Assembly (NCBI GenBank): GCA_021160705.1 | Contig: JAGHBZ010000385.1 | Coordinates: 1-9,788 of the forward strand | DNA length: 9,788 bases | DNA from: Candidatus Sumerlaeota bacterium | GTDB lineage: Bacteria > Sumerlaeota > Sumerlaeia > MWCT01 > JAGHBZ01 | Reading direction: 5' to 3' | Shown: in pieces, positions 1 to 6,852 of the stretch | How positions within the stretch are numbered: the first letter of the stretch is position 1 | Layout of the letters: each line of letters begins with the position of its first letter | The notes under the pieces: generated by a model | Database searches by the model: none | Told to the model about the DNA's origin: nothing | What the model saw: only the letters and a program-made list of their open reading frames with translations | Translations under genes and position numbers: made by a program

Positions 1-320
1 CACAAATACCAGCCAAGTAGTGCTCCCCGTCGATTTTGAATCCTGTCCCTGATACTGTCTTCACTACTATCTGACGAAGGACATAAAGGACAACAATATT
101 GCTCCGACGTTTTTATTTCTAATGGTGAAGGCAACATTGTCGCATAGTTTAAGAAGTGTCCGATTCTACCATCATCATCTCCTACGATGTCCTGTCTCTG
201 AGCCACTATCCATTTACAATATCTCCTCAATAGAGGTTGGGGCTGCCTGAACTTTTCCTTTTTCGCAGGATGTAGTTCCCTGAAGAACAATGGGGAGCTT
301 ATATAGAATCTCAAGTTCAT
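1..320 (-). other. Unassigned left-edge region with open minus-strand frames (possible partial or decayed gene)
   Basis: No gene is recognised here. On the minus strand one frame is open from an ATG at 320-318 to the window edge: 106 codons with no stop, ending off-window. It starts MNLRFYISS and contains a CCPLC cysteine cluster near residue 76. Against its being a gene, there is no Shine-Dalgarno site before the ATG, and arginine is mostly AGG/AGA whereas the neighbouring genes mostly use CGN. A second minus frame, open from about 114 to the edge, reads TVSGTGFKIDGEHYLAGIC at its end, which looks more protein-like and faintly recalls the start of a trypsin-like protease fold. A stop lies directly upstream of that second frame. 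The two frames cannot both be real. A frameshifted or decaying gene continuing to the left, or plain non-coding DNA, are both possible. Bases 321-417 show no gene; an AAGTTAACTT palindrome lies at 343-352. Confidence 0.25.
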
Positions 321-406
321 AACGTAGTAAACATTGAGGCTAAAGTTAACTTATCTTAACCCGGTATTGGGGTCAAGCTCGTTTGAGAAAGACCTCTACA
401 GATAAG

Positions 407-413
407 AGGAGGG
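407..413 (+). promoter_or_regulatory. Strong ribosome binding site for the 42-codon ORF
   Basis: AGGAGGG sits four bases before the ATG at 418, a near-consensus Shine-Dalgarno site and the best in the window. It is partly enclosed by a possible small hairpin: CCTCT at 393-397 can pair with AGAGG at 405-409 across a 7-base loop, which would cover half of the site. The hairpin is short, so translational control through it is only a possibility. Confidence 0.5.
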
Positions 414-417
414 TCTT

Positions 418-546
418 ATGTTTCATTTTTTATTGAAGGGACTCTTAATTCTAATTTTAATCTTTTATTCCTTTCCTAATCATCAGGTGGGTTCTGGATT
501 CGCTATTATTTTGCGTATTGCCCGCCCGGATAAATCTAATGAGTGA
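418..546 (+). CDS. Small hydrophobic protein, 42 aa, unknown function
   Basis: This is a 42-codon ORF from ATG to TGA, preceded by a near-consensus Shine-Dalgarno site (AGGAGGG, 4-base spacer). Residues about 4-20 (FLLKGLLILILIFYSFP) form a continuous hydrophobic stretch with one Lys, as in a single membrane segment or a signal peptide. The remainder (NHQVGSGFAI, then ILRIARPDKSNE) is short and ends with charged residues. I do not recognise a family. It ends 26 bases before the earliest possible start of the downstream glycoside hydrolase and 83 bases before the preferred one, in the same orientation, so the two could share a transcript. Alternatives are the remnant 5' end of an exported protein truncated by a frameshift, or a leader peptide for the next gene. 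The strong site is the main argument that it is translated; the peptide itself has no supporting homology that I can name. Confidence 0.35.
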   Translation: MFHFLLKGLLILILIFYSFPNHQVGSGFAIILRIARPDKSNE

Positions 547-629
547 ATACTACAGGGCTTCATTTTGATTGAGTGATAAAAGGGCAAGATTATACAATGG
601 GGCTCGTAATCTTAGAAACGGTGTTAAAA

Positions 630-2801
630 ATGAGAGTAAAAGTTCTTTTGTTATCTCTTCTATTAATTTATGCAATAACTCAGGGGGCATTTCCTACTAC
701 ATTTTTCTCTGATGGGTTTGAAGATGGTGTGGTAGGGCTGGAGAAATGGGACATTATAAGCGAGAACATCACGGAACAGTCTGGCAGACTACATCTTCCA
801 CTACCGACCCATAGTCCCTGGGAATCCGCTATAATAACAGACGATAAGACCTACTCAGATTTTGTTCTCTGGACAGAGTGGCAATTAATAGGGATTGGCA
901 CTATGGCAGGCGAACGAAATGTAGAAATCAGGTTTCGGTGCTCAGCCTCCGGGACAGGTTATTCACTCACCTTTGCCATAAACGACCCAACCCCTAATAT
1001 TCGTCTGTGTCGCTCGGATAACTGGCAACAAATTGGCTCGTGCTATCAGGCAAACAGTTTTTCAATCAATGATACCTATACAGTGCGGATTGTTGCTCGT
1101 GGTGAATCTATCCGAATCCAGGTCTGGCGAAAGCGTTCTTCAGACTCAACGCCACAGCTCATTCTGAGCTGGTCGTGCACCGACAGTGCGTTTCACTCCG
1201 GCGGGATACGACTCTCTAATTTTCAGACGGGACCCACTGAGTTTGAATTCATCAGTCTGACGCCGTTACCCGAAGCAAAGGAGGATGATTTTTACGCCCT
1301 TGACCAGGGTGCGTTCTACAACGGGACAGTGCTCTTTACTGAGACGGTTGCGGATAATTACAATGACCTCGGTGCGCAGTGGGAACGACTGGAATTTATC
1401 AACACTGGTGGCACGATTGACTATACCAAATACGATGAAATCGTTAACCGTGCGCTGGCTCATAATATTAGACTGCTGGGTCTGGTAGATTATCAGACCT
1501 ATCCGTGGTCAGATTCCTCTGAGTGGTCAACTCCTGAGTATCGGGCGAGCTTTGTCAATCGTGTAAGCGAGATTGTGAACCGATATAAGGATAGCATAAA
1601 GGCGTGGGAAATCTGGAACGAGGAAGACATCCCTTACTACGTGACCCCTTCTGCTTATGGTCAGATGCTTGCGGATTGCTACGATACCATAAAGGCGATT
1701 TCGCCTGATGCGCTGGTGATTTTTGGTGGTCTGGCAAGCACCTGGACTCAGAGTGGAGATTATGTTAATAGCGTATATTCCTCCACCGCGTTTACCAATT
1801 ATTTCTCCACTCATCAGCGGTATCCCTTTGACGTGCTGGCTGTACATCCATATCACTGGACTGGTAATCCTTACGATTACCTCTATTACAACCTCCAGAC
1901 CAATATTCGGAGTGTGCTAAGTGCGCACAACGATGCCCATAAACGCATCTGGCTGACCGAGATTGGCTGGAATACATCACGTACCGCTCCTAATGGGCTC
2001 GGCGATAACGATAATAACGAAGAAATACAGGCTCAGTACCTGGAGAATCTATATGATATTTGTTATGGGCTTGTGGATTTTAAATACCCTGAGATGGGTC
2101 CTTATGTTGAGCGCGTATTTTATTTTTGCTATAGCGATTTTGTCATCCCCGGTCAGGAGGAATTCTTTGGCTTAATTCGGCTTGATGGCGTGAGCAAAAA
2201 ACCATCGTATTACAGATATAAATCATTGACCCATAAGAACGATAACCTCTATCTCAGCAGTAACCTGATTACTCCAGCGTCAATACTCGCCAGTTGTGGG
2301 CAGGACGCTGATGAGTTTGCTGTGGATAAGATATGCGACCATTCGCCTTTTACATACTGGAGACATAGCACCTCGCATGAGCATTTTGTGACCATTGACC
2401 TTGGTCAGGAGTATTCTATTACCAGCATTGTGCTTAAGTATGCAGGTCTGGCTGGGTTATCAGCGGATAGAAACGTTAAATCACTTATCATTGAAAAAGG
2501 TGCGAGTGGGTCGGGGCCCTGGACTGTGCAGTTCTCGGTTACTAATAGTGCAAAAGAACCAATTAATATTTTTACTTATGAGCCACCAGAGTCTATTCGG
2601 TATTTGCGGTTTCGCTTTCCGGAGGCTAATTATGTATCCGGAAATGAAATCATCCTCCCGGAGCTGGAAATCTGGGGCACCACAGCCATTACACCTACCC
2701 CGACACCTACACCCACGCCTACACCCACGCCATCTCCATCACCAACACCCACACCCTCCCCAACACCTGTATCTCGCCTACCAATTTTTCTGTTCTTTTA
2801 A
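630..2801 (+). CDS. Secreted clan GH-A glycoside hydrolase (GH39/PslG-like TIM barrel) with N-terminal beta-sandwich, F5/8 type C-like domain and Thr-Pro tail
   Basis: Probably an exported retaining glycosidase cutting an extracellular polysaccharide; the substrate cannot be told. The start is set at ATG 630 because it gives a clean signal peptide (MRVK, then a hydrophobic run to about residue 19). The frame is open back to GTG 573, and neither that, ATG 597 nor ATG 630 has a good Shine-Dalgarno site. The protein is 723 aa. Residues about 27-212 look like a concanavalin/LamG-type beta-sandwich. Residues about 215-535 form a TIM barrel with WEIWNEED (326-333, likely acid/base Glu331), AVHPYHW (404-410) and WLTEIGW (441-447, likely nucleophile Glu444). 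Residues about 540-683 resemble a discoidin (F5/8 type C) carbohydrate-binding domain (TYWRH, VTIDLG, IRYLRFRF, LPELEIWG). A Thr-Pro/Ser-Pro linker (688-713) and a ten-residue hydrophobic end, VSRLPIFLFF, follow. The barrel resembles GH39 and the biofilm glycosidase PslG, but exact family membership is unproven. The gene converges with a GT4 gene. Confidence 0.85.
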   Translation: MRVKVLLLSLLLIYAITQGAFPTTFFSDGFEDGVVGLEKWDIISENITEQSGRLHLPLPTHSPWESAIITDDKTYSDFVLWTEWQLIGIGTMAGERNVEIRFRCSASGTGYSLTFAINDPTPNIRLCRSDNWQQIGSCYQANSFSINDTYTVRIVARGESIRIQVWRKRSSDSTPQLILSWSCTDSAFHSGGIRLSNFQTGPTEFEFISLTPLPEAKEDDFYALDQGAFYNGTVLFTETVADNYNDLGAQWERLEFINTGGTIDYTKYDEIVNRALAHNIRLLGLVDYQTYPWSDSSEWSTPEYRASFVNRVSEIVNRYKDSIKAWEIWNEEDIPYYVTPSAYGQMLADCYDTIKAISPDALVIFGGLASTWTQSGDYVNSVYSSTAFTNYFSTHQRYPFDVLAVHPYHWTGNPYDYLYYNLQTNIRSVLSAHNDAHKRIWLTEIGWNTSRTAPNGLGDNDNNEEIQAQYLENLYDICYGLVDFKYPEMGPYVERVFYFCYSDFVIPGQEEFFGLIRLDGVSKKPSYYRYKSLTHKNDNLYLSSNLITPASILASCGQDADEFAVDKICDHSPFTYWRHSTSHEHFVTIDLGQEYSITSIVLKYAGLAGLSADRNVKSLIIEKGASGSGPWTVQFSVTNSAKEPINIFTYEPPESIRYLRFRFPEANYVSGNEIILPELEIWGTTAITPTPTPTPTPTPTPSPSPTPTPSPTPVSRLPIFLFF
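2691..2768 (+). repeat. Tandem hexamer repeat encoding the Thr-Pro linker
   Basis: Thirteen six-base units of the type ACACCY, drifting to TCNCCA, encode 26 alternating Thr/Ser-Pro residues at the end of the secreted hydrolase. Such linkers are extended and often O-glycosylated in exported enzymes. Gain or loss of a hexamer keeps the frame, so length variation between strains is expected, but not on/off switching. Confidence 0.85.
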
Positions 2802-2839
2802 ACCTATTCCGCAAAAGAAATGCCACGAATAATCTTAAC

Positions 2840-2902
2840 TTTCCTGCTCTCCTGTCTTCCTCATATTTTTTATCCATAAAGAAACCAGGAATCCAGGAGA
2901 TA
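2840..2902 (-). repeat. Palindromic intergenic repeat, copy B (inverted and diverged copy of the element at 9589-9657)
   Basis: Read on the minus strand, this segment matches the element near the right end along both arms. The first 29 bases (TATCTCCTGG onward) agree at about 24 positions. The other arm shares AGGAAG and CAGGAGAGCAGGA exactly. The two arms pair with each other only imperfectly here, through blocks such as CTCCTG/CAGGAA, so the hairpin has decayed compared with the other copy. It lies in the 292-base gap between the convergent hydrolase and GT4 genes, 38 bases after the hydrolase stop. It could act as a 3' hairpin for the hydrolase transcript. I see no gene in the rest of the gap. 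Confidence 0.7.
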
Positions 2903-3055
2903 AAGGCACGTAAACGATATCCGGGATGTCTCGCACTGAAATTTCATAATATCGTATAATTGCGAGCTATAGGGGTATGTGGGAAGGGTCTGGCGGTGTT
3001 ACAGAAAGTGGGTTAGCAGAGGATTAAATGATGCGAAGGATATATAGGTTGACTG

Positions 3056-3093
3056 AAAAAAAAACAACCACAAAGGAGTTAAAGGGTTCTGGG
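3056..3093 (-). terminator. Possible terminator of the GT4 gene
   Basis: Nine A residues on + (3056-3064) give a nine-T run on the minus strand about 30 bases after the GT4 stop. Only a weak stem (GGTT 3085-3088 with AACC 3066-3069) precedes it, so the hairpin part is unconvincing. The T run and its place are the evidence. Confidence 0.25.
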
Positions 3094-4248
3094 TTATGCA
3101 AGGGAGCGGTAGAGGTTCAGGTAGAGTTGAGCTGATTGATGCCAGTTAAAGTGTTGTGCTCGCTCGAGTCCGCACCGGGCAAGTTCCCGGCGTTTGCTTT
3201 CATCAATAATTAGATTATACATTTTCTTGGCGAGGGTGATATAATCGTCATACTCAAATCTTTCAGCACAATCGCCGACAATCTCAGTGAGCGGCGCAAT
3301 ATTGGAACAAAGCACAGGTACACCAGAAGCCATTGCCTCAAGCACAGGTAATCCAAACCCCTCGTTGCGCGAAGGAAATACGAAGAGTTCAGCACAATTA
3401 TAGTAATCACGCATCATCTCTGTGGATTGAACATTGACAAAATTGACCTCATCTTTGAGTCCGAGTGATTCTACCAATTGTTGAAGTGGTGAGCGCCGTG
3501 TGAGTTTATCAGATAAGGCAATTATCAGGGTATGAGGGAGTGAGTGTTCTTTCTTCAATTGCCGAAACGCCTTAAAGAGCGTGGCAAGATTTTTTCGTGG
3601 TTCTGTGGAGCCCACGCTGAAGATGTACGTCTCCGGGAGGTTCAGTTGTTTTCGTATTTCGTCTTTGCGCTCCTCCTGAAGCGGAGTAAAAAGTGGCGAG
3701 ACACCGTGCGGGATTTTCTCAATGCAATATGGCTGAAGATTAAACCTCTTGAGCAACGCCTGGCGAACATATTCACTGAACACGATTATCTTATCCGCCC
3801 TCTTTATGGAGCAGCGAATCATCCATTTGAGATAGGTTTCAAACAACTTAGGATAATTGCCGTGCATTTCATACATAATCAGGTCATGGATGCTAACCAG
3901 TTTTTTACAGGGGATTTTTTTTCGCCAGGGCAGGGAATAAGCAAGGTTATGGTAAATGTCAGCCTGCGTTTGAGTTATCAGTCCGGGTAAAGTAAAATTA
4001 AGCCAGACCTCGTTCTGAGGATGAGACCGGTAATCCACGTGAGTTGTGATAGTTTCAATATTTCTGAAATTAAATCCGGGGGCAGGGTTCTTTTTATTCT
4101 CCAGCAAAATGGCGTAGAGCTGTATGGCGTTCTGGTGACCCGCTAAGGTCTCATCAAGCGCCTGCAGGAGGTTGCGGGAATATGTGCCGATACCTGTACG
4201 TTGTTCACGACAATAGCGTGCATCTATGAGTACTTTTAATGGCGGCAT
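3094..4248 (-). CDS. Glycosyltransferase family 4 (GT-B fold), mannosyltransferase-like
   Basis: A cytoplasmic or membrane-associated retaining glycosyltransferase that adds a sugar from an activated donor to a growing glycan, such as an O-antigen, exopolysaccharide or glycolipid. It has 384 aa from ATG 4248. This start is preferred over TTG 4254 because GGTGAG at 4260-4255 is well spaced for the ATG but touches the TTG. The N-terminal lobe has IDARYCREQRTGIGTYSRNLL (residues about 8-28), the glycine-rich loop of GT4 enzymes, and SIHDLIMYE (about 119-127). The C-terminal lobe has SVGSTEPRKN (211-220) and FPSRNEGFGLPVLEAMASGVPV (about 291-312), with the EX7E motif at Glu296 and Glu304 that contacts the donor. 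No signal peptide or membrane segment is seen. Length is normal for GT4. The nearest type I can name is the WbaZ/MtfB-like mannosyltransferases, but donor and acceptor are not deducible. It is transcribed alone, convergent with the hydrolase and divergent from priA. Confidence 0.9.
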   Translation of the reverse strand: MPPLKVLIDARYCREQRTGIGTYSRNLLQALDETLAGHQNAIQLYAILLENKKNPAPGFNFRNIETITTHVDYRSHPQNEVWLNFTLPGLITQTQADIYHNLAYSLPWRKKIPCKKLVSIHDLIMYEMHGNYPKLFETYLKWMIRCSIKRADKIIVFSEYVRQALLKRFNLQPYCIEKIPHGVSPLFTPLQEERKDEIRKQLNLPETYIFSVGSTEPRKNLATLFKAFRQLKKEHSLPHTLIIALSDKLTRRSPLQQLVESLGLKDEVNFVNVQSTEMMRDYYNCAELFVFPSRNEGFGLPVLEAMASGVPVLCSNIAPLTEIVGDCAERFEYDDYITLAKKMYNLIIDESKRRELARCGLERAQHFNWHQSAQLYLNLYRSLA

Positions 4249-4254
4249 TTTCAA

Positions 4255-4260
4255 CTCACC
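4255..4260 (-). promoter_or_regulatory. Ribosome binding site that decides the GT4 start
   Basis: On the minus strand GGTGAG is followed by TTGAAA and then ATG. It directly abuts the TTG codon at 4254, leaving no spacer, but stands 6 bases before the ATG at 4248, a normal distance. This favours the ATG. Confidence 0.5.
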
Positions 4261-4270
4261 TTAAAAAATT

Positions 4271-4299
4271 ATTGTGAAATTTGTCCAGAAATATGTCAA
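4271..4299 (-). promoter_or_regulatory. Sigma-70-type promoter for the GT4 gene
   Basis: On the minus strand a perfect -35 box TTGACA (4299-4294) is followed, after 17 bases, by CACAAT (4276-4271), which matches four of six bases of TATAAT. It lies 22 bases upstream of the ATG, implying a very short leader. A weaker facing candidate for priA on + overlaps it: TTGTCC at 4281-4286, then 17 bases, then AATTAT at 4304-4309. If both are used, the two genes share one divergent promoter region. Confidence 0.5.
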
Positions 4300-4370
4300 A
4301 TTCAATTATGTAATCTTTTTTGGGGAACGGATATTCTGTAATGGGCACAGGCTCAGACAATAATGGTATA

Positions 4371-6590
4371 ATGTATGCGACAGTGGCGTTAAATATCCCG
4401 CTGGAGAAAACTTTTGAATACGAGGTGCCACCGCAGTTGCGTGATAAGATTGCGGTGGGAAAACTTGTACGTGTACCCCTGGGAAGCCGAATGGTAAATG
4501 GTTGCGTGCTTGAGCTTAAAAAAAGAAAGGTGTTCCCCCATCAGGTCAAACCAGTAGAGGCGGTTATTTCGCCTGAGTACTGCATTGACCCTGCGATGAT
4601 TGAGCTTGCCCGATGGCTTGCCCATTATTATTTCTGTCCCATTGGTGAAGCACTGCATTGCATCTCATTTATTGGGTTCAACGACGTCTCAGCAAGAGAG
4701 GAAAAACATATTCAATTGAGCAGTTCAGGGGCGGAGCCGGAGCAGGTGAAGTTGACGCCTAAACAACAAAAAGTAGTGGATTATCTTCGCGATAAAAACA
4801 ACGAGCCAACCCCGCCATTAATTATTGAGAATGATTTGAACATCACCCGTGCAGTGATAAAAGCACTGGTTAGGAAAAATGTCCTGAAAGAGGTTACCCG
4901 TCCGGTTGAGCGTAAAGACGAATATAAAACGTATCTGACACGTGACACTCCATTGCCACTCACTCCTGCACAACAACGAGCTTATGACACTATCCTTGCG
5001 TCCTTGAAAGAAGGCAAACCCAGAGTGTTTCTGCTATTCGGCGTTACCGGGAGTGGCAAGACCGAGGTGTATCTGCAGGTAATCGCTGAGTCGCTGAAGG
5101 AAGGCAGGGGAGCAATTGTGCTGGTACCTGAGATTTCATTGACCCCACAGACCGTAGAACGATTTCGGAGTCGATTCGGCTCAATCGTAGGTGTATATCA
5201 TAGCCGAATGTCTATCGGACAGAAATACGACCTGTGGCAAAAAATAAAGAATAAACAGATAAAAATCCTTGTAGGTGCTCGCTCAGCGATATTCTCTCCT
5301 ATCTCGCCGCTGGGTGTAATAGTCATAGACGAGGAACAGGAATCCACATATAAACAGGATACCTCGCCGCGATACCATACCCGGGAAGTAGCAGTGCATC
5401 GCGCAAGATTGGAGCAGGCGGTGCTGGTTCTTGGCAGTGCGACACCAAGCATTGAAAGCTACTATCGTGCACAACAGGGCGAGTATACCCTGCTGAGACT
5501 TCCTGAACGAGTGCAAAAATTACCGCTCCCCAAAATAGAACTACTTGATTTAGGTAAAGAGATTCGTAGCAAACGCCGTCATATACTTATCTCAGAGCGA
5601 CTGAGCCAGGAGATTCGTGAGGCACTGCAACGCAGGGAGCAGATTATCCTGTTACTCAATCGGCGTGGTTATGCAAACTTTGAGATGTGTCATTCCTGCC
5701 GTGAACCAGTGAGATGTAAAAAATGCGACGTCACACTCACCTACCATAAAACAGAGAACAAACTCATCTGCCACTATTGTGGTGCAAAAGAGAATCTACC
5801 AGAGGTCTGCCCAAACTGTGGTAGCAAACATATTGGTCTGATGGGTATGGGCACTCAACGCATTGAAGAGGAATTGGAGCGTATATTTGCGGGACACAGG
5901 ATTCTGCGTCTTGACCTTGACACTACCAGCAGTCGATTTGAACTGCTTAAAAAATGGCAGGAGATTGTGAGTGGTAAAGCTGAGATTATCCTGGGTACAC
6001 AAATGGTAGCAAAGGGATTTGACCTGGCACGGGTCACACTGGTAGGCGTGATTAGTGCAGATATGAGTTTATTTCTACCGGATTTTCGTTCAGGAGAGCG
6101 GACATTCTCACTGCTGACGCAGGCAGCAGGCAGAGCCGGGCGTAGCACGCTCGGCGGCAAGGTGATTATCCAGACGTTTATGCCTGAATACTATGCTATA
6201 AAATTAGCCACTCGCCAGGACTACGACGCCTTTGCCGAGAAAGAGCTGGCAATCCGCAAAGCAATGCGGTTTCCTCCATTTTATCACCTGGCATCAGTTT
6301 TAGTTTCAGCAAAAAACCAGGAATACGTACGCCAGGAGATAGAAAAATTGGGTAACATTTTCAAATCCTCAACCTATCAGCCAGCGTTTCGTGAGATAGA
6401 CGTCATCGGACCAGCACCAGCAGTTATCAGTCGGTTGCGAGGAAAGTACAGGTGGCGCGTGTTGTTGCGAGGCAACTCCCCTGAAGAGTTGCTTGCCTTG
6501 TTGCGTAAAGCACTGAAAGAGTATCGCCAGCTCCGTCCCCGTCGCAAGGTCGACCTTACGGTTGAAATTGACCCATTAGATTTGATGTAG
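4371..6590 (+). CDS. priA: Primosomal protein N' (replication restart helicase PriA)
   Basis: A superfamily 2 3'-5' DNA helicase that recognises stalled replication forks and starts reloading of the replicative helicase. From ATG 4371 it has 739 aa, a normal length. This start is chosen because MYATVALNIPLEKTFEYEVP matches the usual PriA N-terminus; TTG 4320 and ATG 4341 are also open, and none has a good ribosome binding site. In order: a 3'-DNA-binding domain (about 1-100), a winged-helix region (about 128-180), Walker A GVTGSGKTE (224-232), Walker B DEEQ (320-323), motif III GSATPS (355-360), the zinc region with all eight cysteines (440, 443, 449, 452, 467, 470, 480, 483), GTQMVAKGFD (542-551), QAAGRAGR (584-591) and a C-terminal domain. 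The oddity is DEEQ where PriA proteins normally have DEEH; everything else needed is present, so it is probably active. It is divergent from the GT4 gene, and 262 bases separate it from the GH94 gene. Confidence 0.97.
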   Translation: MYATVALNIPLEKTFEYEVPPQLRDKIAVGKLVRVPLGSRMVNGCVLELKKRKVFPHQVKPVEAVISPEYCIDPAMIELARWLAHYYFCPIGEALHCISFIGFNDVSAREEKHIQLSSSGAEPEQVKLTPKQQKVVDYLRDKNNEPTPPLIIENDLNITRAVIKALVRKNVLKEVTRPVERKDEYKTYLTRDTPLPLTPAQQRAYDTILASLKEGKPRVFLLFGVTGSGKTEVYLQVIAESLKEGRGAIVLVPEISLTPQTVERFRSRFGSIVGVYHSRMSIGQKYDLWQKIKNKQIKILVGARSAIFSPISPLGVIVIDEEQESTYKQDTSPRYHTREVAVHRARLEQAVLVLGSATPSIESYYRAQQGEYTLLRLPERVQKLPLPKIELLDLGKEIRSKRRHILISERLSQEIREALQRREQIILLLNRRGYANFEMCHSCREPVRCKKCDVTLTYHKTENKLICHYCGAKENLPEVCPNCGSKHIGLMGMGTQRIEEELERIFAGHRILRLDLDTTSSRFELLKKWQEIVSGKAEIILGTQMVAKGFDLARVTLVGVISADMSLFLPDFRSGERTFSLLTQAAGRAGRSTLGGKVIIQTFMPEYYAIKLATRQDYDAFAEKELAIRKAMRFPPFYHLASVLVSAKNQEYVRQEIEKLGNIFKSSTYQPAFREIDVIGPAPAVISRLRGKYRWRVLLRGNSPEELLALLRKALKEYRQLRPRRKVDLTVEIDPLDLM

Positions 6591-6637
6591 GGTTCAGCTC
6601 CTTAATCAGTAGTTGTTCCACGCAATAGCAGACGGAA

Positions 6638-6658
6638 AATCTTCCTCCTCCGAAGATT
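6638..6658 (+). terminator. Weak hairpin downstream of priA
   Basis: AATCTTC (6638-6644) and GAAGATT (6652-6658) form a perfect 7-bp stem with a 7-base loop, 47 bases after the priA stop. No T run follows, so intrinsic termination is doubtful. Confidence 0.25.
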
Positions 6659-6678
6659 ACAGAATAGAGTTGACAAAA

Positions 6679-6719
6679 AGATGTAAAATTTGAAACGATT
6701 CAGCTCAGTTTTTACATCT
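6679..6719 (+). repeat. 10-bp perfect inverted repeat in the priA-GH94 gap
   Basis: AGATGTAAAA (6679-6688) and TTTTACATCT (6710-6719) are exact reverse complements separated by 21 bases. A consensus-like TTGACA lies just upstream at 6670-6675, but no good -10 box follows at the right distance. The repeat could be an operator for the GH94 gene, whose start is 133 bases downstream, or simply an RNA stem. A second small pair, TATCTG (6795-6800) and CAGATA (6813-6818), lies closer to the start. Confidence 0.35.
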
Positions 6720-6852
6720 GAATATGTATCACTCAGTATCGCACTGGCTATTCGGTAAAAATGGCACGGGAAAAATAAGTCGCTTCTTTAAAAATATCTG
6801 TTTCTCCTTATGCAGATAAAGTGGAGTAAATTTTTATTCAGCTGGGGAAAAG

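Noticed and set aside
2691..2768. Phase-variable on/off switch by slippage of the Thr-Pro repeat
   Set aside because: The unit is six bases, so slippage changes linker length but keeps the frame.
2395..2832. 145-codon + ORF with a His-Pro-rich end
   Set aside because: It is another frame of the hydrolase gene; its length comes from the hexamer repeat, which is stop-free in several frames.
2955..2960. TATAAT box on + in the hydrolase-GT4 gap
   Set aside because: No -35 box at the right distance, and transcription from it would run into the convergent GT4 gene with no + gene to serve.
2963..3060. tRNA or other structured RNA in the hydrolase-GT4 gap
   Set aside because: No cloverleaf arms, T-loop signature or CCA end could be found.
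3544..3990. 148-codon + ORF opposite the GT4 gene
   Set aside because: Antisense to a clearly coding GT4 gene with intact motifs; the translation shows no family features.
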